Notes: generated by a model from the letters alone, not told the origin. DNA of 34,532 nucleotides from Butyrivibrio sp. (GCA_017634825.1 JAGBMP010000043.1:1-34532); one strand, 5' to 3'. Shown: positions 16,923-25,333, counted from the stretch's first letter. Numbers and translations are program-made.

Positions 16923-16950
16923 ATTTTATAAATTTTTAATAATTTAACTC
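16916..16950 (+). repeat. AT-rich perfect inverted repeat across the flhO stop
   Basis: GAGTTAAATT (16916-16925) and AATTTAACTC (16941-16950) are perfect ten-base inverted copies with a 15-base AT-rich loop. The left arm covers the flhO TAA stop. There is no T tract after the right arm, so it is a weak terminator at best and could instead be an operator or an mRNA stability stem. Confidence 0.6.
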
Positions 16951-16959
16951 GCGCAGTAT

Positions 16960-16967
16960 GACGATAA
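16960..16967 (+). promoter_or_regulatory. Possible sigma-28 type -10 element before flgG
   Basis: GACGATAA matches the flagellar sigma factor -10 consensus GCCGATAA at seven of eight positions. The -35 region (about 16941-16948, AATTTAAC) is a poor match to TAAAGTTT. It lies in the 140-base gap between the flhO-like and flgG-like genes. This is a weak call based on one box. Confidence 0.25.
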
Positions 16968-17062
16968 ATAAACAGAGAACTATATTGAAGTCACGGATGA
17001 CGCATTGTTCAGCAAAGAGCCACGGATGGTAACAGCTCTTACTGAATCGGAGGTGACTGAAT

Positions 17063-17896
17063 ATGGTAAGAAGTTTATGGTCAGCAGCTACAGGAATGAA
17101 CGCCCAGCAGACGAATGTGGATACTATATCCAACAATCTCGCCAACGTTAACACAACGGGCTATAAGGCACAGGGCGCTCAGTTCAAATCTCTTTTATAT
17201 CAAGAGTTACAGACTATAACTACAACTGCAAACGGCGCACCCAAGCCCACCACATCACAGGTAGGCCTTGGTGTTCGTACTTCTACGATCAATCAGTATT
17301 TTTCCCAGGGATCATTTCAGGAGAATGCAAATCCTGCAGCTATTGCCATTAGTGGCGATGGCTTCTTCAAGTATCAGGGAGCAACTGACGGAGAAGTATT
17401 ATATACAAGAAACGGTAACTTCACATGGGCTCTTTCCGGCGGAAACGGATCACCTCTTGTTCTTACCACTGCAGAAGGTAACAAGGTTCTTGGAATCAAT
17501 GATCAGCCTATCCAGGTAGACGGAAACATGGTTGCAAGCCGTATCACCATCGGCGGCGATGGCAAGATTTATTATCCAAACGCACAGGGTGTTCCTACCG
17601 AGGTTGGTGGGATGCAGATCGGTCTCTGGCAGTTCCCTAACAGAGAGGGTCTTCAGAGAGTAGGAAGCGTGGCATGGCAGGAGACAGCAGCCAGCGGAGC
17701 AGCCATCAATGAGAATCAGGCAGCCGGAAACATCAAGAGATCCGAGCTGGTTCAGGGATACCTTGAAGGATCAAACGTAAACGTTGCAACAGAGATGGTT
17801 AACCTCATCGTTGCACAGCGTGCGTATGAAATGAATTCAACTGCGATCCAGACAACAGACGAGATGATGCAGACAGCTAACTCTCTTAAGAGATAA
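17063..17896 (+). CDS. flgG: Flagellar distal rod protein FlgG (FlhP-like)
   Basis: The 277-residue protein has the canonical FlgG ends: MVRSLWSAATGMNAQQ with NNLANVNTTGYK near the N-terminus, and EGSNVNVATEMVNLIVAQRA with MNSTAIQTTDEMMQTAN at the C-terminus. It forms part of the axial rod that crosses the cell wall and is exported by the flagellar type III system without a cleaved signal. The length (about 260-280) is normal. CGGAGGTG lies before the ATG. It is 140 bases after the flhO-like gene and 19 bases before the FlgJ-like gene, so these two are probably co-transcribed. By position it is the FlhP equivalent of Bacillus. Confidence 0.93.
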   Translation: MVRSLWSAATGMNAQQTNVDTISNNLANVNTTGYKAQGAQFKSLLYQELQTITTTANGAPKPTTSQVGLGVRTSTINQYFSQGSFQENANPAAIAISGDGFFKYQGATDGEVLYTRNGNFTWALSGGNGSPLVLTTAEGNKVLGINDQPIQVDGNMVASRITIGGDGKIYYPNAQGVPTEVGGMQIGLWQFPNREGLQRVGSVAWQETAASGAAINENQAAGNIKRSELVQGYLEGSNVNVATEMVNLIVAQRAYEMNSTAIQTTDEMMQTANSLKR

Positions 17897-17915
17897 GCTG
17901 TAGTTAGGGGAAGTT

Positions 17916-18329
17916 ATGGCGAGCTTTAATGTCAGCGGTATAAACGCATCGGCAATAAGTGAATATGCAATGCAGGAGAGCAAGAACGCCAGCACCATCG
18001 CTCTTCAGAAAAAGCTTGAGAACACCTCGGCTAAGTCAACAGACGATGAACTCTGGCAGGCTTGCAAGGGATTTGAAGCCTACTTCATGGAGCAGATATT
18101 CAAGGAGATGCAGAAGTCCGTGGATGCCCTAAAGCCTGAGAGTCAGGACAAATCCACCTCGACACTGGTTGACTACTTCAAGAATCAGACTCTTCAGGAA
18201 GTGTGTGCTGATTCGGTGGATACCCAGAGTAACGGTTTCGCCCAGATGCTCTACGAGAATCTGAAAAGAAATTACGACATCCCTACAGCTCCTGAAGCAG
18301 AAAAGACACAGGGACCGGAGCAGGTTTAA
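17916..18329 (+). CDS. FlgJ-like rod-binding protein (no muramidase domain)
   Basis: The 137-residue protein matches the rod-binding N-terminal domain of FlgJ. It has the hallmark CKGFEAYFMEQIFKEMQKSV (about residues 49-68) and a later YFKNQTLQEVC...GFAQMLYENL segment. It is expected to cap or scaffold rod assembly. The C-terminal glucosaminidase half of enterobacterial FlgJ is absent, as is usual in this lineage, so a separate enzyme must open the wall. AGGGGAAG precedes the ATG. It ends ten bases before a terminator that closes the mbl-flagellar unit. Confidence 0.85.
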   Translation: MASFNVSGINASAISEYAMQESKNASTIALQKKLENTSAKSTDDELWQACKGFEAYFMEQIFKEMQKSVDALKPESQDKSTSTLVDYFKNQTLQEVCADSVDTQSNGFAQMLYENLKRNYDIPTAPEAEKTQGPEQV

Positions 18330-18338
18330 TAAAAATAT

Positions 18339-18385
18339 AAAAGTCGCCAAATCTTAAGAAAATCTTAAAGTCTTGGCGACTTTTT
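18339..18385 (+). terminator. Rho-independent terminator after the rod-binding gene
   Basis: AAAAGTCGCCAA (18339-18350) pairs perfectly with TTGGCGACTTTT (18373-18384), with a 22-base AT-rich loop and a T run at 18381-18385. The -10 box of recD2 begins only a few bases after it. Confidence 0.85.
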
Positions 18386-18388
18386 CTA

Positions 18389-18397
18389 TGCTATAAT
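18389..18397 (+). promoter_or_regulatory. Extended -10 promoter, seven bases before the recD2 ATG
   Basis: TGCTATAAT is a perfect extended -10 (TGn plus TATAAT), preceded by TA. The expected start point is at or next to the A of the recD2 ATG at 18405. No -35 box is seen; that position lies inside the terminator stem. Confidence 0.7.
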
Positions 18398-18404
18398 TCA
18401 GTCT

Positions 18405-20663
18405 ATGGAAAAAATAAAGGGATACATAGAACACTTTTTATATAAAAATGCCGAGAATGGCTATGGGGTTTTAAATCTGGTGACAGCCGATACCGAGATC
18501 ATCTGTACCGGCTCTTTTCGTGATGTTGATGTTGGGGACACCATCGAGATAGAGGGTGAATACGTCAACCATCCTGTCTACGGAAGTCAGTTCAAGGCTT
18601 CGTCTTACGAGATATCAATACCCGATGATGCAGCTTCAATGCAGAGATACCTGGGCTCCGGTGCTATCAGAGGCGTGGGGGAAGCTCTTGCTGCCCGCAT
18701 CGTCAAGATGTTTGGAGACGATACCTTCAGGATCATTGAGGATGAGCCCGAGAGGCTTGCGGAGGTCAAGGGCATAAGCCTTAATAAAGCTCAGGACATC
18801 GGAATGCAGATGGCCAGCAAAAGAGAAATGCGCGATGCCATGATCTTTTTGCAGCAGTTTGGCATTGGAAATGCCCTTTCTGTCAAGATATTTAACACCT
18901 ACGGAAATCGCATATACAGCGTTATAAAAGAGAATCCCTATCAGCTCTCTGAGGACATTAACGGTGTCGGATTTAAGACTGCCGACGAGATTGCTGAGAA
19001 AGCAGGAATTCTTGTTGATTCCGACTACCGTATCAGGAGCGGAATCCTCTATGCCCTCTCTCAGTCCGCAGCGGATGGAAATACCTATCTTCCCATGGAA
19101 GATCTTATAGCAAGGACCATACAGGTGCTTCAGACAAGGCCTGGCTACGAGATCAGAAGGGACAACATAGAGACTCACATATCCAATCTGATGATGGATC
19201 GTAAGCTCATCTGCAAGGGCGATGACCAGGTTTACGCAGCGAGTTTTTACTACGAGGAACAGGGCTGCGCAGCCATGCTTGAGGCTCTTAATCTTCAGGA
19301 GAACATAACGCCTGCTCAGGAAGAGGAATACAAGAAGCTCATATTGAAACTGGAAGAGAGCAAGGGAATTGAGCTTGACGATCTTCAGAGAAATGCAGTG
19401 CTTCAGAGCATCACCAACGGTGTTGTTATCATCACGGGAGGCCCGGGAACAGGTAAGACTACCACCATCAACACCATCATCAGCTATTATGCCGGGATGG
19501 GGCTGGACATCATGCTGGCAGCACCCACCGGAAGAGCGGCCAAGAGGATGACCGAGGCAACAGGGTATGAGGCCAAGACCATTCACAGGCTTCTGGAGGT
19601 TTCTGGACAGATGTCCGATGACATGTCAGTGAAGTCCTCCGGTGTACATTTTGAGAGAAACAGAGATAACCCATTAGAGACGGATGCGATCATCATTGAT
19701 GAGATGTCTATGGTGGATATTCATCTCTTTTACGCACTGCTTAAGGCACTGGTGCCCGGAGTGCACCTGATACTGGTCGGAGACAGCTCACAGCTTCCAA
19801 GCGTAGGCCCGGGACAGGTCCTGAGAGACCTTATAGACAGTGGCAAATTCCCGACCACCTATCTGAAAAAGATATTCAGGCAGGCCGAGGAGAGCGACAT
19901 CGTCATGAACGCCCACAGGATCCACGACGGAGAAAAGCCGGTTCTTGATAACAAGAGCAAGGATTTCTTTTTCCTTGAGAGGAGCGAAGCAGGCGTTATC
20001 TACAAGCACATGGTGGAGCTCATAAGGGACAAGCTTCCGTCCTATGTGGACGCAGGACCTTACGATATCCAGGTGCTGACTCCAATGAAGAAAGGACCTC
20101 TTGGGGCTCAGCAGCTCAACCTGATTCTTCAGGAACATCTAAATCCCCCGTCTCCGGACAAGAAGGAGCACACCTACGGTGATTGCACCTTTCGTGAGGG
20201 CGACAAGGTCATGCAGATAAGAAATAATTACCAGGCCACCTGGGAGGTTGTCGGCAAGTTCAACATTGCCATAGATTCCGGAACCGGAGTGTTCAACGGA
20301 GATATGGGAGTCATCAGGCAGATAAACGACTATTCTCAGGATGTGATCGTGGAGTTTGATGAGGGAAGACAGGTCAGATACCCGTTTGCGGATCTCGATG
20401 AGATAGAGCTGGCCTATGCCATAACCATTCACAAGTCCCAGGGAAGTGAGTATCCGGCGGTTGTGCTTCCGATACTGGGAGGACCAAGGGTTCTTCTTAA
20501 CAGGAACCTTCTGTACACGGCGGTTACCAGGGCCAGGAGTACGGTGTGTATCCTCGGCAGCAGCCAGACTCTTATGAGCATGGTGGAGAACGAGGAACAG
20601 CTAAAAAGATATACAGGATTGAAAGACAGGATCATAGAAATATTTGATACATCAGAGTTTTAA
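18405..20663 (+). CDS. recD2: RecD2-type ATP-dependent DNA helicase
   Basis: The 752-residue protein is a superfamily 1B 5'-3' helicase acting in DNA repair without RecBC. It starts MEKIKGYIEHFLYKNAENGYG, the usual OB-like beginning of RecD2, so this ATG is right. Helix-hairpin-helix repeats (about residues 80-210) follow. Walker A GGPGTGKTTT starts at residue 345, Walker B IIIDEMSMVD at about 428, and GDSSQLPSVGPGQVLRDL follows. Near the C-terminus come AYAITIHKSQGSEYPAVV and LLYTAVTRAR. All helicase motifs appear intact and the length is typical (about 720-760). There is no Shine-Dalgarno site, and an extended -10 sits seven bases upstream, so the mRNA may be leaderless. The 3' end overlaps the ComF-like gene by 20 bases. 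Confidence 0.94.
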   Translation: MEKIKGYIEHFLYKNAENGYGVLNLVTADTEIICTGSFRDVDVGDTIEIEGEYVNHPVYGSQFKASSYEISIPDDAASMQRYLGSGAIRGVGEALAARIVKMFGDDTFRIIEDEPERLAEVKGISLNKAQDIGMQMASKREMRDAMIFLQQFGIGNALSVKIFNTYGNRIYSVIKENPYQLSEDINGVGFKTADEIAEKAGILVDSDYRIRSGILYALSQSAADGNTYLPMEDLIARTIQVLQTRPGYEIRRDNIETHISNLMMDRKLICKGDDQVYAASFYYEEQGCAAMLEALNLQENITPAQEEEYKKLILKLEESKGIELDDLQRNAVLQSITNGVVIITGGPGTGKTTTINTIISYYAGMGLDIMLAAPTGRAAKRMTEATGYEAKTIHRLLEVSGQMSDDMSVKSSGVHFERNRDNPLETDAIIIDEMSMVDIHLFYALLKALVPGVHLILVGDSSQLPSVGPGQVLRDLIDSGKFPTTYLKKIFRQAEESDIVMNAHRIHDGEKPVLDNKSKDFFFLERSEAGVIYKHMVELIRDKLPSYVDAGPYDIQVLTPMKKGPLGAQQLNLILQEHLNPPSPDKKEHTYGDCTFREGDKVMQIRNNYQATWEVVGKFNIAIDSGTGVFNGDMGVIRQINDYSQDVIVEFDEGRQVRYPFADLDEIELAYAITIHKSQGSEYPAVVLPILGGPRVLLNRNLLYTAVTRARSTVCILGSSQTLMSMVENEEQLKRYTGLKDRIIEIFDTSEF

Positions 20664-21387
20664 ACGGGCACTGGATCTTTTATACCCGAGGAGGTGCCCT
20701 GTGTGCGACGGGGTAGTTCCGGCCTTTGAGATAAGAAATAGGCACATAAAAAGAGCGGGACTGATTCACAGAAAGTGCCTTGGGAAAATTGAATATGTAA
20801 GAGGTGCAACCTGTGCAAAGTGCGGGAAACCCCTTTCGGATGACACACAGGAGTACTGCGAGGACTGCAAGCGGACGAAGCATAACTTTGACAAGGGTTA
20901 TTCTGTCTTTGCCTACAGGTCTGTATCGGGATCCATATACAGGTTCAAGTACATGGGGAGGCAGGAATATGCCGAGTTCTACGGATGGGCCACAGGCAAG
21001 ATCCTTGGCAGGAAACTTAAAGGTCTCGGCATAGATGCGATAGTTCCGGTACCGATGTATCCCGCCAAAGAGAGAAAGAGGGGCTACAATCAGGCAGAGG
21101 TATATGCCAAGGCAGTTTCCGCTCATCTTCACATACCCGTCTTTAGGGGTGCTGTCAGAAGGGTCAGAAACACAGCACCAATGAAGGAACTGGACGCCCG
21201 CGGACGCCGTAATAATTTGAAAAAGGCTTTTATTATAGCTAAAAATGATGTAAAATTTAAGTGCGTACTTATTATCGATGACATCTATACAACTGGAAGT
21301 ACTATTGATGAGATCGCCCATGAGTTTCGGATGGCCGGAGTTCAAAAAATCTACTGTTTGACTCTTGCTATCGGGCAAACTACTTAA
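20644..21387 (+). CDS. comF: ComF family phosphoribosyltransferase-like protein
   Basis: The 247-residue protein has an N-terminal zinc finger (CPVC at about residues 18-21, then CAKCGKPL and CEDCKR). The C-terminal phosphoribosyltransferase fold includes VPVPMYPAKERKRGYNQAE and the PRPP loop VLIIDDIYTTGSTIDE. ComFC-type proteins are needed for DNA uptake or repair of single-stranded DNA in competent bacteria; the chemical substrate is not settled. The only start that keeps the RALDLLYPRRCPVC opening is TTG at 20644, inside the end of recD2. The ribosome site is weak (AGGA twelve bases upstream), so coupling to recD2 is likely. No other competence gene is in the window. Confidence 0.88.
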   Translation: MIHQSFKRALDLLYPRRCPVCDGVVPAFEIRNRHIKRAGLIHRKCLGKIEYVRGATCAKCGKPLSDDTQEYCEDCKRTKHNFDKGYSVFAYRSVSGSIYRFKYMGRQEYAEFYGWATGKILGRKLKGLGIDAIVPVPMYPAKERKRGYNQAEVYAKAVSAHLHIPVFRGAVRRVRNTAPMKELDARGRRNNLKKAFIIAKNDVKFKCVLIIDDIYTTGSTIDEIAHEFRMAGVQKIYCLTLAIGQTT

Positions 21388-21405
21388 ATATATGGAGGTC
21401 AGCTT

Positions 21406-21813
21406 ATGAACTTACGGAATTGTGCAAGATGCGGGAAGATGTTTAATTACATCGGAGGTCAGCCTATATGTGACCCTTGTAAGAAGGCCATCGAGGAAGA
21501 TTTCCAGAAGGTAAAACAGTACATAGAAGACAATCCTACTGCGAGCTTGAGAATGATCTCTGAAGAAAACCAGGTTTCTACCAAGCAGATCCAGCAGTGG
21601 ATTCGTGAAGAGAGACTTATGTTCTCTAAGGATTCTCCGATCCAGCTTCTCTGCGAGGGCTGTGGAGAGCCTATAACAACAGGAAGATTTTGTGCTAAGT
21701 GTAAGACCAGCATGGCCAATACTCTTAACAGCACCTTTGCAAAACCAAAGCCTGCACTTCAGCAGCCTGTTAAGAAGGAGCCTAAGGCCGGAATGCGCTT
21801 CCTGGATACTTAA
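21406..21813 (+). CDS. yvyF: YvyF/TIGR03826-like flagellar operon protein
   Basis: The 135-residue protein has two zinc-ribbon-like cysteine sets: C6-C9 with C22-C25, and LCEGCGEP with FCAKCK. Between them is a helix-turn-helix-like segment (LRMISEENQVSTKQIQQWI). This layout matches YvyF, which lies between comFC and flgM in Bacillus and is treated as a flagellar regulator or assembly factor. Here too it follows comF by 18 bases, but flgM is not next. GGAGGT precedes the ATG. The molecular role is not established. Confidence 0.82.
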   Translation: MNLRNCARCGKMFNYIGGQPICDPCKKAIEEDFQKVKQYIEDNPTASLRMISEENQVSTKQIQQWIREERLMFSKDSPIQLLCEGCGEPITTGRFCAKCKTSMANTLNSTFAKPKPALQQPVKKEPKAGMRFLDT

Positions 21814-21822
21814 GGAGCAGCG

Positions 21823-22218
21823 ATGTTAAACGAAGAAAAAGTCATTTTGATGACCAAAATGGCTGCCTTCATAGATCGCGAGGGCAAGAAGAACGACGCA
21901 ATCAATTCATACTTTAAGAGTGATTACATTGGATTCAATGTTCTTAAATCACTGATAAGCGCCACTATTGTCTTTGGAGTAGTTGTCGCGACCTATGTTT
22001 TATGCAATTTTGAAACCGTTTTATCGAATTTATACAATACTGAAAATCTATTAGCCATCGGCAGGAGGTACTTGATATATTACCTCCTGCTTGTTGGCGT
22101 GTATTCTCTTGTATCATATGTCATTTATTCCTATCGTTACAGCAAGATGCGTAAGAGTATGAAGGCATATTATGCAGATCTTAAGAAATTAGCCAGAATT
22201 TACGAAAAGGAACAATGA
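21823..22218 (+). CDS. Small membrane protein of unknown function (two TM segments)
   Basis: I do not recognise a family. The 131-residue protein has a charged N-terminal helix (about residues 1-40) and two hydrophobic segments (about 45-65 and 86-106). The C-terminal tail is basic and helical (YRYSKMRKSMKAYYADLKKL) and may form a coiled coil. GGAGCAGCG precedes the ATG, nine bases after the yvyF-like stop. The next membrane gene begins one base after its stop, so the two are co-translated and may form a complex. Its place between yvyF and cdaA is the main clue. Confidence 0.7.
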   Translation: MLNEEKVILMTKMAAFIDREGKKNDAINSYFKSDYIGFNVLKSLISATIVFGVVVATYVLCNFETVLSNLYNTENLLAIGRRYLIYYLLLVGVYSLVSYVIYSYRYSKMRKSMKAYYADLKKLARIYEKEQ

Positions 22219-22219
22219 C

Positions 22220-23158
22220 ATGACATCACTATTGGAATTAAAACAGTATATAAAGCGCTTTTACATCAAGTATGAAACCTACATCACATACGTCTGGAAA
22301 TTCCTTCTGGCACTTGTGTCTATCCTGGTTATCAACAGCAAGCTCGGATATATGGACGCACTTACAAATATCGCCATTGTCATGATGGCTTCACTTTTGT
22401 GCGCAATTCTTCCGGCTAACTTTATTGTGTTCATTTCAGCAGCATTTATCCTGGGACATCTGTATTCCCTTGCGATGGAGTGTGCGCTCATCGCGCTGGT
22501 GATATTTATACTGATGTTCCTTTTGTACTTCAGATTTTCACCTAAGGACACTTTGGCAGTTCTTCTGACACCGATATTTTTCTTCATGCATATCCCTTAT
22601 GTTATGCCTCTGGCCATGGGACTTCTGGGAACACCGGCGTCAGTAGTTTCTGTTTCCTTTGGACTTGTAATTTCCTACATGATAAGCTACTTCTCATCCA
22701 ATGCCACAAGCTTTGGCAGCGACGGGGTAGTGGAGGCAGCCAATGGATTCTCAACTATCATAAACGGAATCATCGGCAACAAGGAAATGATGGTGATGAT
22801 AATTGTATTTGCCATCGTCCTGGTGCTGGTCTACATCATCAGAAGATCTTCAATCGATTACTGCTGGAAGATCGCTATCGCAGCAGGTTCCATCGGACTT
22901 ATGATCTTTACCCTTATCGGAGATATCATGTCAGATACTCAGATATCGATCGCAGGGGTTATTCTGGGAACAATCATTTCGGCACTGCTTATGCTGGTGG
23001 TTGAGTTCTTTGCATTTAACATGGATTACAGCAGAACCGAGAAGGTTCAGTTTGAAGACGACGAGTATTATTACTATGTCAAGGCAGTGCCCAAGGTTAC
23101 TGTCGCCACACCCGAAAGGAAGGTAAAAAAGATTAACCGCGCAAGGGAGCAGCACTGA
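22220..23158 (+). CDS. Polytopic membrane protein of unknown function upstream of cdaA
   Basis: I do not recognise a family. The 312-residue protein has about seven to nine membrane segments between residues 25 and 275. An outer or inner loop at about 155-190 is rich in Ser, Asn and Gly. The cytoplasmic C-terminal tail (about 280-312) is acidic then strongly basic, with DDEYYYYVKAVPKV and RKVKKINRAREQH. It starts one base after the preceding small membrane gene and ends 19 bases before cdaA. No ATP-binding partner or transporter motif is seen, so an ABC-permease label would not be supported. Confidence 0.7.
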   Translation: MTSLLELKQYIKRFYIKYETYITYVWKFLLALVSILVINSKLGYMDALTNIAIVMMASLLCAILPANFIVFISAAFILGHLYSLAMECALIALVIFILMFLLYFRFSPKDTLAVLLTPIFFFMHIPYVMPLAMGLLGTPASVVSVSFGLVISYMISYFSSNATSFGSDGVVEAANGFSTIINGIIGNKEMMVMIIVFAIVLVLVYIIRRSSIDYCWKIAIAAGSIGLMIFTLIGDIMSDTQISIAGVILGTIISALLMLVVEFFAFNMDYSRTEKVQFEDDEYYYYVKAVPKVTVATPERKVKKINRAREQH

Positions 23159-23177
23159 TTAGTTTTTAGGGAATGTC

Positions 23178-24044
23178 ATGGATCAGATAGATTTTATTTT
23201 TGACTTCAACAGAACAAGCCTTCACATGCCAACCATCAGATTTTCTGATGTATTGGAAGTTTTTATTATTGCTTTTCTGATATATCACATTCTGGTATGG
23301 GCAAGAAATACTAGACTATGGTCTCTTTTAAAGGGGGTCATAGTTATTCTTGTGTTCATTTTGCTCTGCGCGCTTTTAAACATGTCGACGATCCTGTGGA
23401 TTGTAGAGAGGGTATTCAGTATCGCCATCATAGCTATCGTGGTAATACTCCAGCCAGAGCTAAGGAAGGCGCTGGAAGAACTGGGAAGGAAGAATTTCTT
23501 TTCCAATGTCTTGTCCCTGGGGGATATGAAGAGTTCCGGAAGGTTCTCCGACAAGACTCTCAATGAGATCACAAGAGCCTGCGTTGAGATGGCCAAGGTC
23601 AGGACCGGAGCACTTATCGTTATTGAGCAGAATCACCCGCTTACCGAGTATGAGAGAACCGGTATTGATGTGGACGGAATAGTTACCAGTCAGCTCCTCA
23701 TCAATATTTTCGAGCATAATACACCGCTCCACGACGGAGCAGTAATAATCCGTGGTGACAGGATCACCTCGGCAACCTGTTATCTTCCGCTTTCCGACAA
23801 CATGGGGATCGGTAAGGAACTGGGAACAAGGCACCGTGCGGGAATCGGTGTGTCTGAGGCTTCAGACTGCTTTGTTATCATCGTTTCGGAGGAGACAGGT
23901 AAGATAAGCGTTGCATATGAAGGAGAGCTTGAGAGAGCTCTTGACAGTGACAGGCTAAGGGAGCGCCTGAGGGTTATTCAGGACAAGCATGAGGAAGAAG
24001 CGCCCATCAAGTACCTTGCCAGAAAGGCCAAGGTGAGAAAATGA
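23178..24044 (+). CDS. cdaA: Membrane diadenylate cyclase CdaA
   Basis: The 288-residue enzyme makes cyclic di-AMP from two ATP at the membrane. Three N-terminal membrane segments (about residues 20-41, 46-67 and 70-92) precede the DAC domain (about 140-245). The catalytic motifs DGA (186-188) and RHR (218-220) are intact. The length matches the family. Cyclic di-AMP governs potassium, osmolyte and cell-wall balance in Gram-positive bacteria. The stop overlaps the start of the YbbR gene (ATGA), the usual coupling of the enzyme with its CdaR regulator. Confidence 0.96.
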   Translation: MDQIDFIFDFNRTSLHMPTIRFSDVLEVFIIAFLIYHILVWARNTRLWSLLKGVIVILVFILLCALLNMSTILWIVERVFSIAIIAIVVILQPELRKALEELGRKNFFSNVLSLGDMKSSGRFSDKTLNEITRACVEMAKVRTGALIVIEQNHPLTEYERTGIDVDGIVTSQLLINIFEHNTPLHDGAVIIRGDRITSATCYLPLSDNMGIGKELGTRHRAGIGVSEASDCFVIIVSEETGKISVAYEGELERALDSDRLRERLRVIQDKHEEEAPIKYLARKAKVRK

Positions 24045-25315
24045 AGAAATTGACGGCCAACTGGGGACTTAAGCTTGCTTCACTGATATTTGCGATGGTT
24101 GTATGGTTCCTTGTAACCAACATAAACGACCCCATCACTTCGGTGAGATACAGCAATATTCCCGTAACACTTAAGAACACCAATCTTATTACCGATCAGG
24201 GCCAGGTTTACACCATTCTTGATGGCAGTGATACCATCAGCAGTGTGACGATCTATGCACCCAGATCAATAATAGACTCCTTAAGTCTTAACAACATTAT
24301 TGCAACAGCGGATCTGCAGGAGCTTTCAAGCTTCAATACTGTTAACATCGATGTTAAGACCAACAAGTACTTTGACAAGATAGAGAAGATAGACACCAGT
24401 TCCGACATGGTCAAGCTCAGCGTAGAGAGAAAGGCATCCAAGTCACTTGCTCTCGGCGCAACTACATCGGGCTCACTGGCCGACGGATATGTTATCGGTG
24501 ATGTTTCCACCGAGCAGAACATGGTGAGGATAAGCGGACCTGAATCCGTTGTAAATCGTATCGCATCTGCTACGGTAGATGTCGATGTCACAGGATTTAC
24601 TTCCAACATCGGAACCGATGCTGACATCGTTCTGCTTGATTCTGAGGGAGAGCCGGTTGATGCTTCACTTGTCTCCATGAACATCAAGACAGTAAGAGTC
24701 AACGTCGTGATCTATGAGACCAAGTATGTACCGATCACTTATACAGTGACCGGAGAGCCGGCAAACGGATACATATTTACAAAAGAGATTGAGAGTACCC
24801 CTGATGCTGTGCAGATAGCAGGCAGAAGCAGCACTCTTTCGTCAATAAACGAGATCAATGTAGCTGATCCAAACATAAATGTTGATGGGCTTAATTCAAA
24901 TCTGACTTATACCTATAACTTGAGCCAGTTCCTTCCATCGGGAGTAAGTCTGGCAGATAAAGACTTTAACGGATCTGTTTCCGTAGTGGTACATGTATCA
25001 CCTGTAGAGAGCAGAACTTACGACGTGAATGTTTCAAAGATAAGCGTTGAAGGAGAAGCCGAGGGCTTTAAGGTCTATGTGGATGACAGCGAGTATGATA
25101 CCGTATCGCTTACTCTTCAGGGCCTTTCCACTGCTCTTAATGCCATTTCTGAGAATTCCCTTCAGGGAAGCGTAAGCGTAGATGAGATACTTGCAGCCAA
25201 CAATCTTACGGAACTTGCAGCCGGAACCTACAGTGCTGATGTAGACTGGATCCTTCCGGAAGGCGTAACTGAAAAGGGAACAGTGAGTGTCTATGTGACA
25301 GTTGAACAGAACTAA
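24041..25315 (+). CDS. cdaR: YbbR-domain protein, CdaR-like regulator of CdaA
   Basis: The 424-residue protein has one N-terminal membrane anchor (about residues 7-26, ending FLVTNINDP). About four YbbR repeats follow outside the membrane (roughly residues 45-130, 135-225, 230-315 and 325-420). Typical segments are VTIYAPRSIIDSL, VRISGPESVVNRI, VQIAGRSSTLSSI and VSLTLQGLSTALNAI, each starting a repeat core. CdaR binds CdaA and tunes cyclic di-AMP output. The four-base overlap with cdaA fits a fixed stoichiometry. In Bacillus and many relatives glmM comes next; here it is an HPr gene. Confidence 0.92.
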   Translation: MKKLTANWGLKLASLIFAMVVWFLVTNINDPITSVRYSNIPVTLKNTNLITDQGQVYTILDGSDTISSVTIYAPRSIIDSLSLNNIIATADLQELSSFNTVNIDVKTNKYFDKIEKIDTSSDMVKLSVERKASKSLALGATTSGSLADGYVIGDVSTEQNMVRISGPESVVNRIASATVDVDVTGFTSNIGTDADIVLLDSEGEPVDASLVSMNIKTVRVNVVIYETKYVPITYTVTGEPANGYIFTKEIESTPDAVQIAGRSSTLSSINEINVADPNINVDGLNSNLTYTYNLSQFLPSGVSLADKDFNGSVSVVVHVSPVESRTYDVNVSKISVEGEAEGFKVYVDDSEYDTVSLTLQGLSTALNAISENSLQGSVSVDEILAANNLTELAAGTYSADVDWILPEGVTEKGTVSVYVTVEQN

Positions 25316-25333
25316 TTTAGGAGGAAATGCTTA

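Noticed and set aside
18636-19586. Long open frame (about 316 codons) on the - strand
   Set aside because: It lies wholly inside recD2, whose protein motifs are intact. The translation resembles no family and the start has no ribosome site.
22220-23158. ABC transporter permease
   Set aside because: No ATPase gene is adjacent and I see no permease coupling motif.
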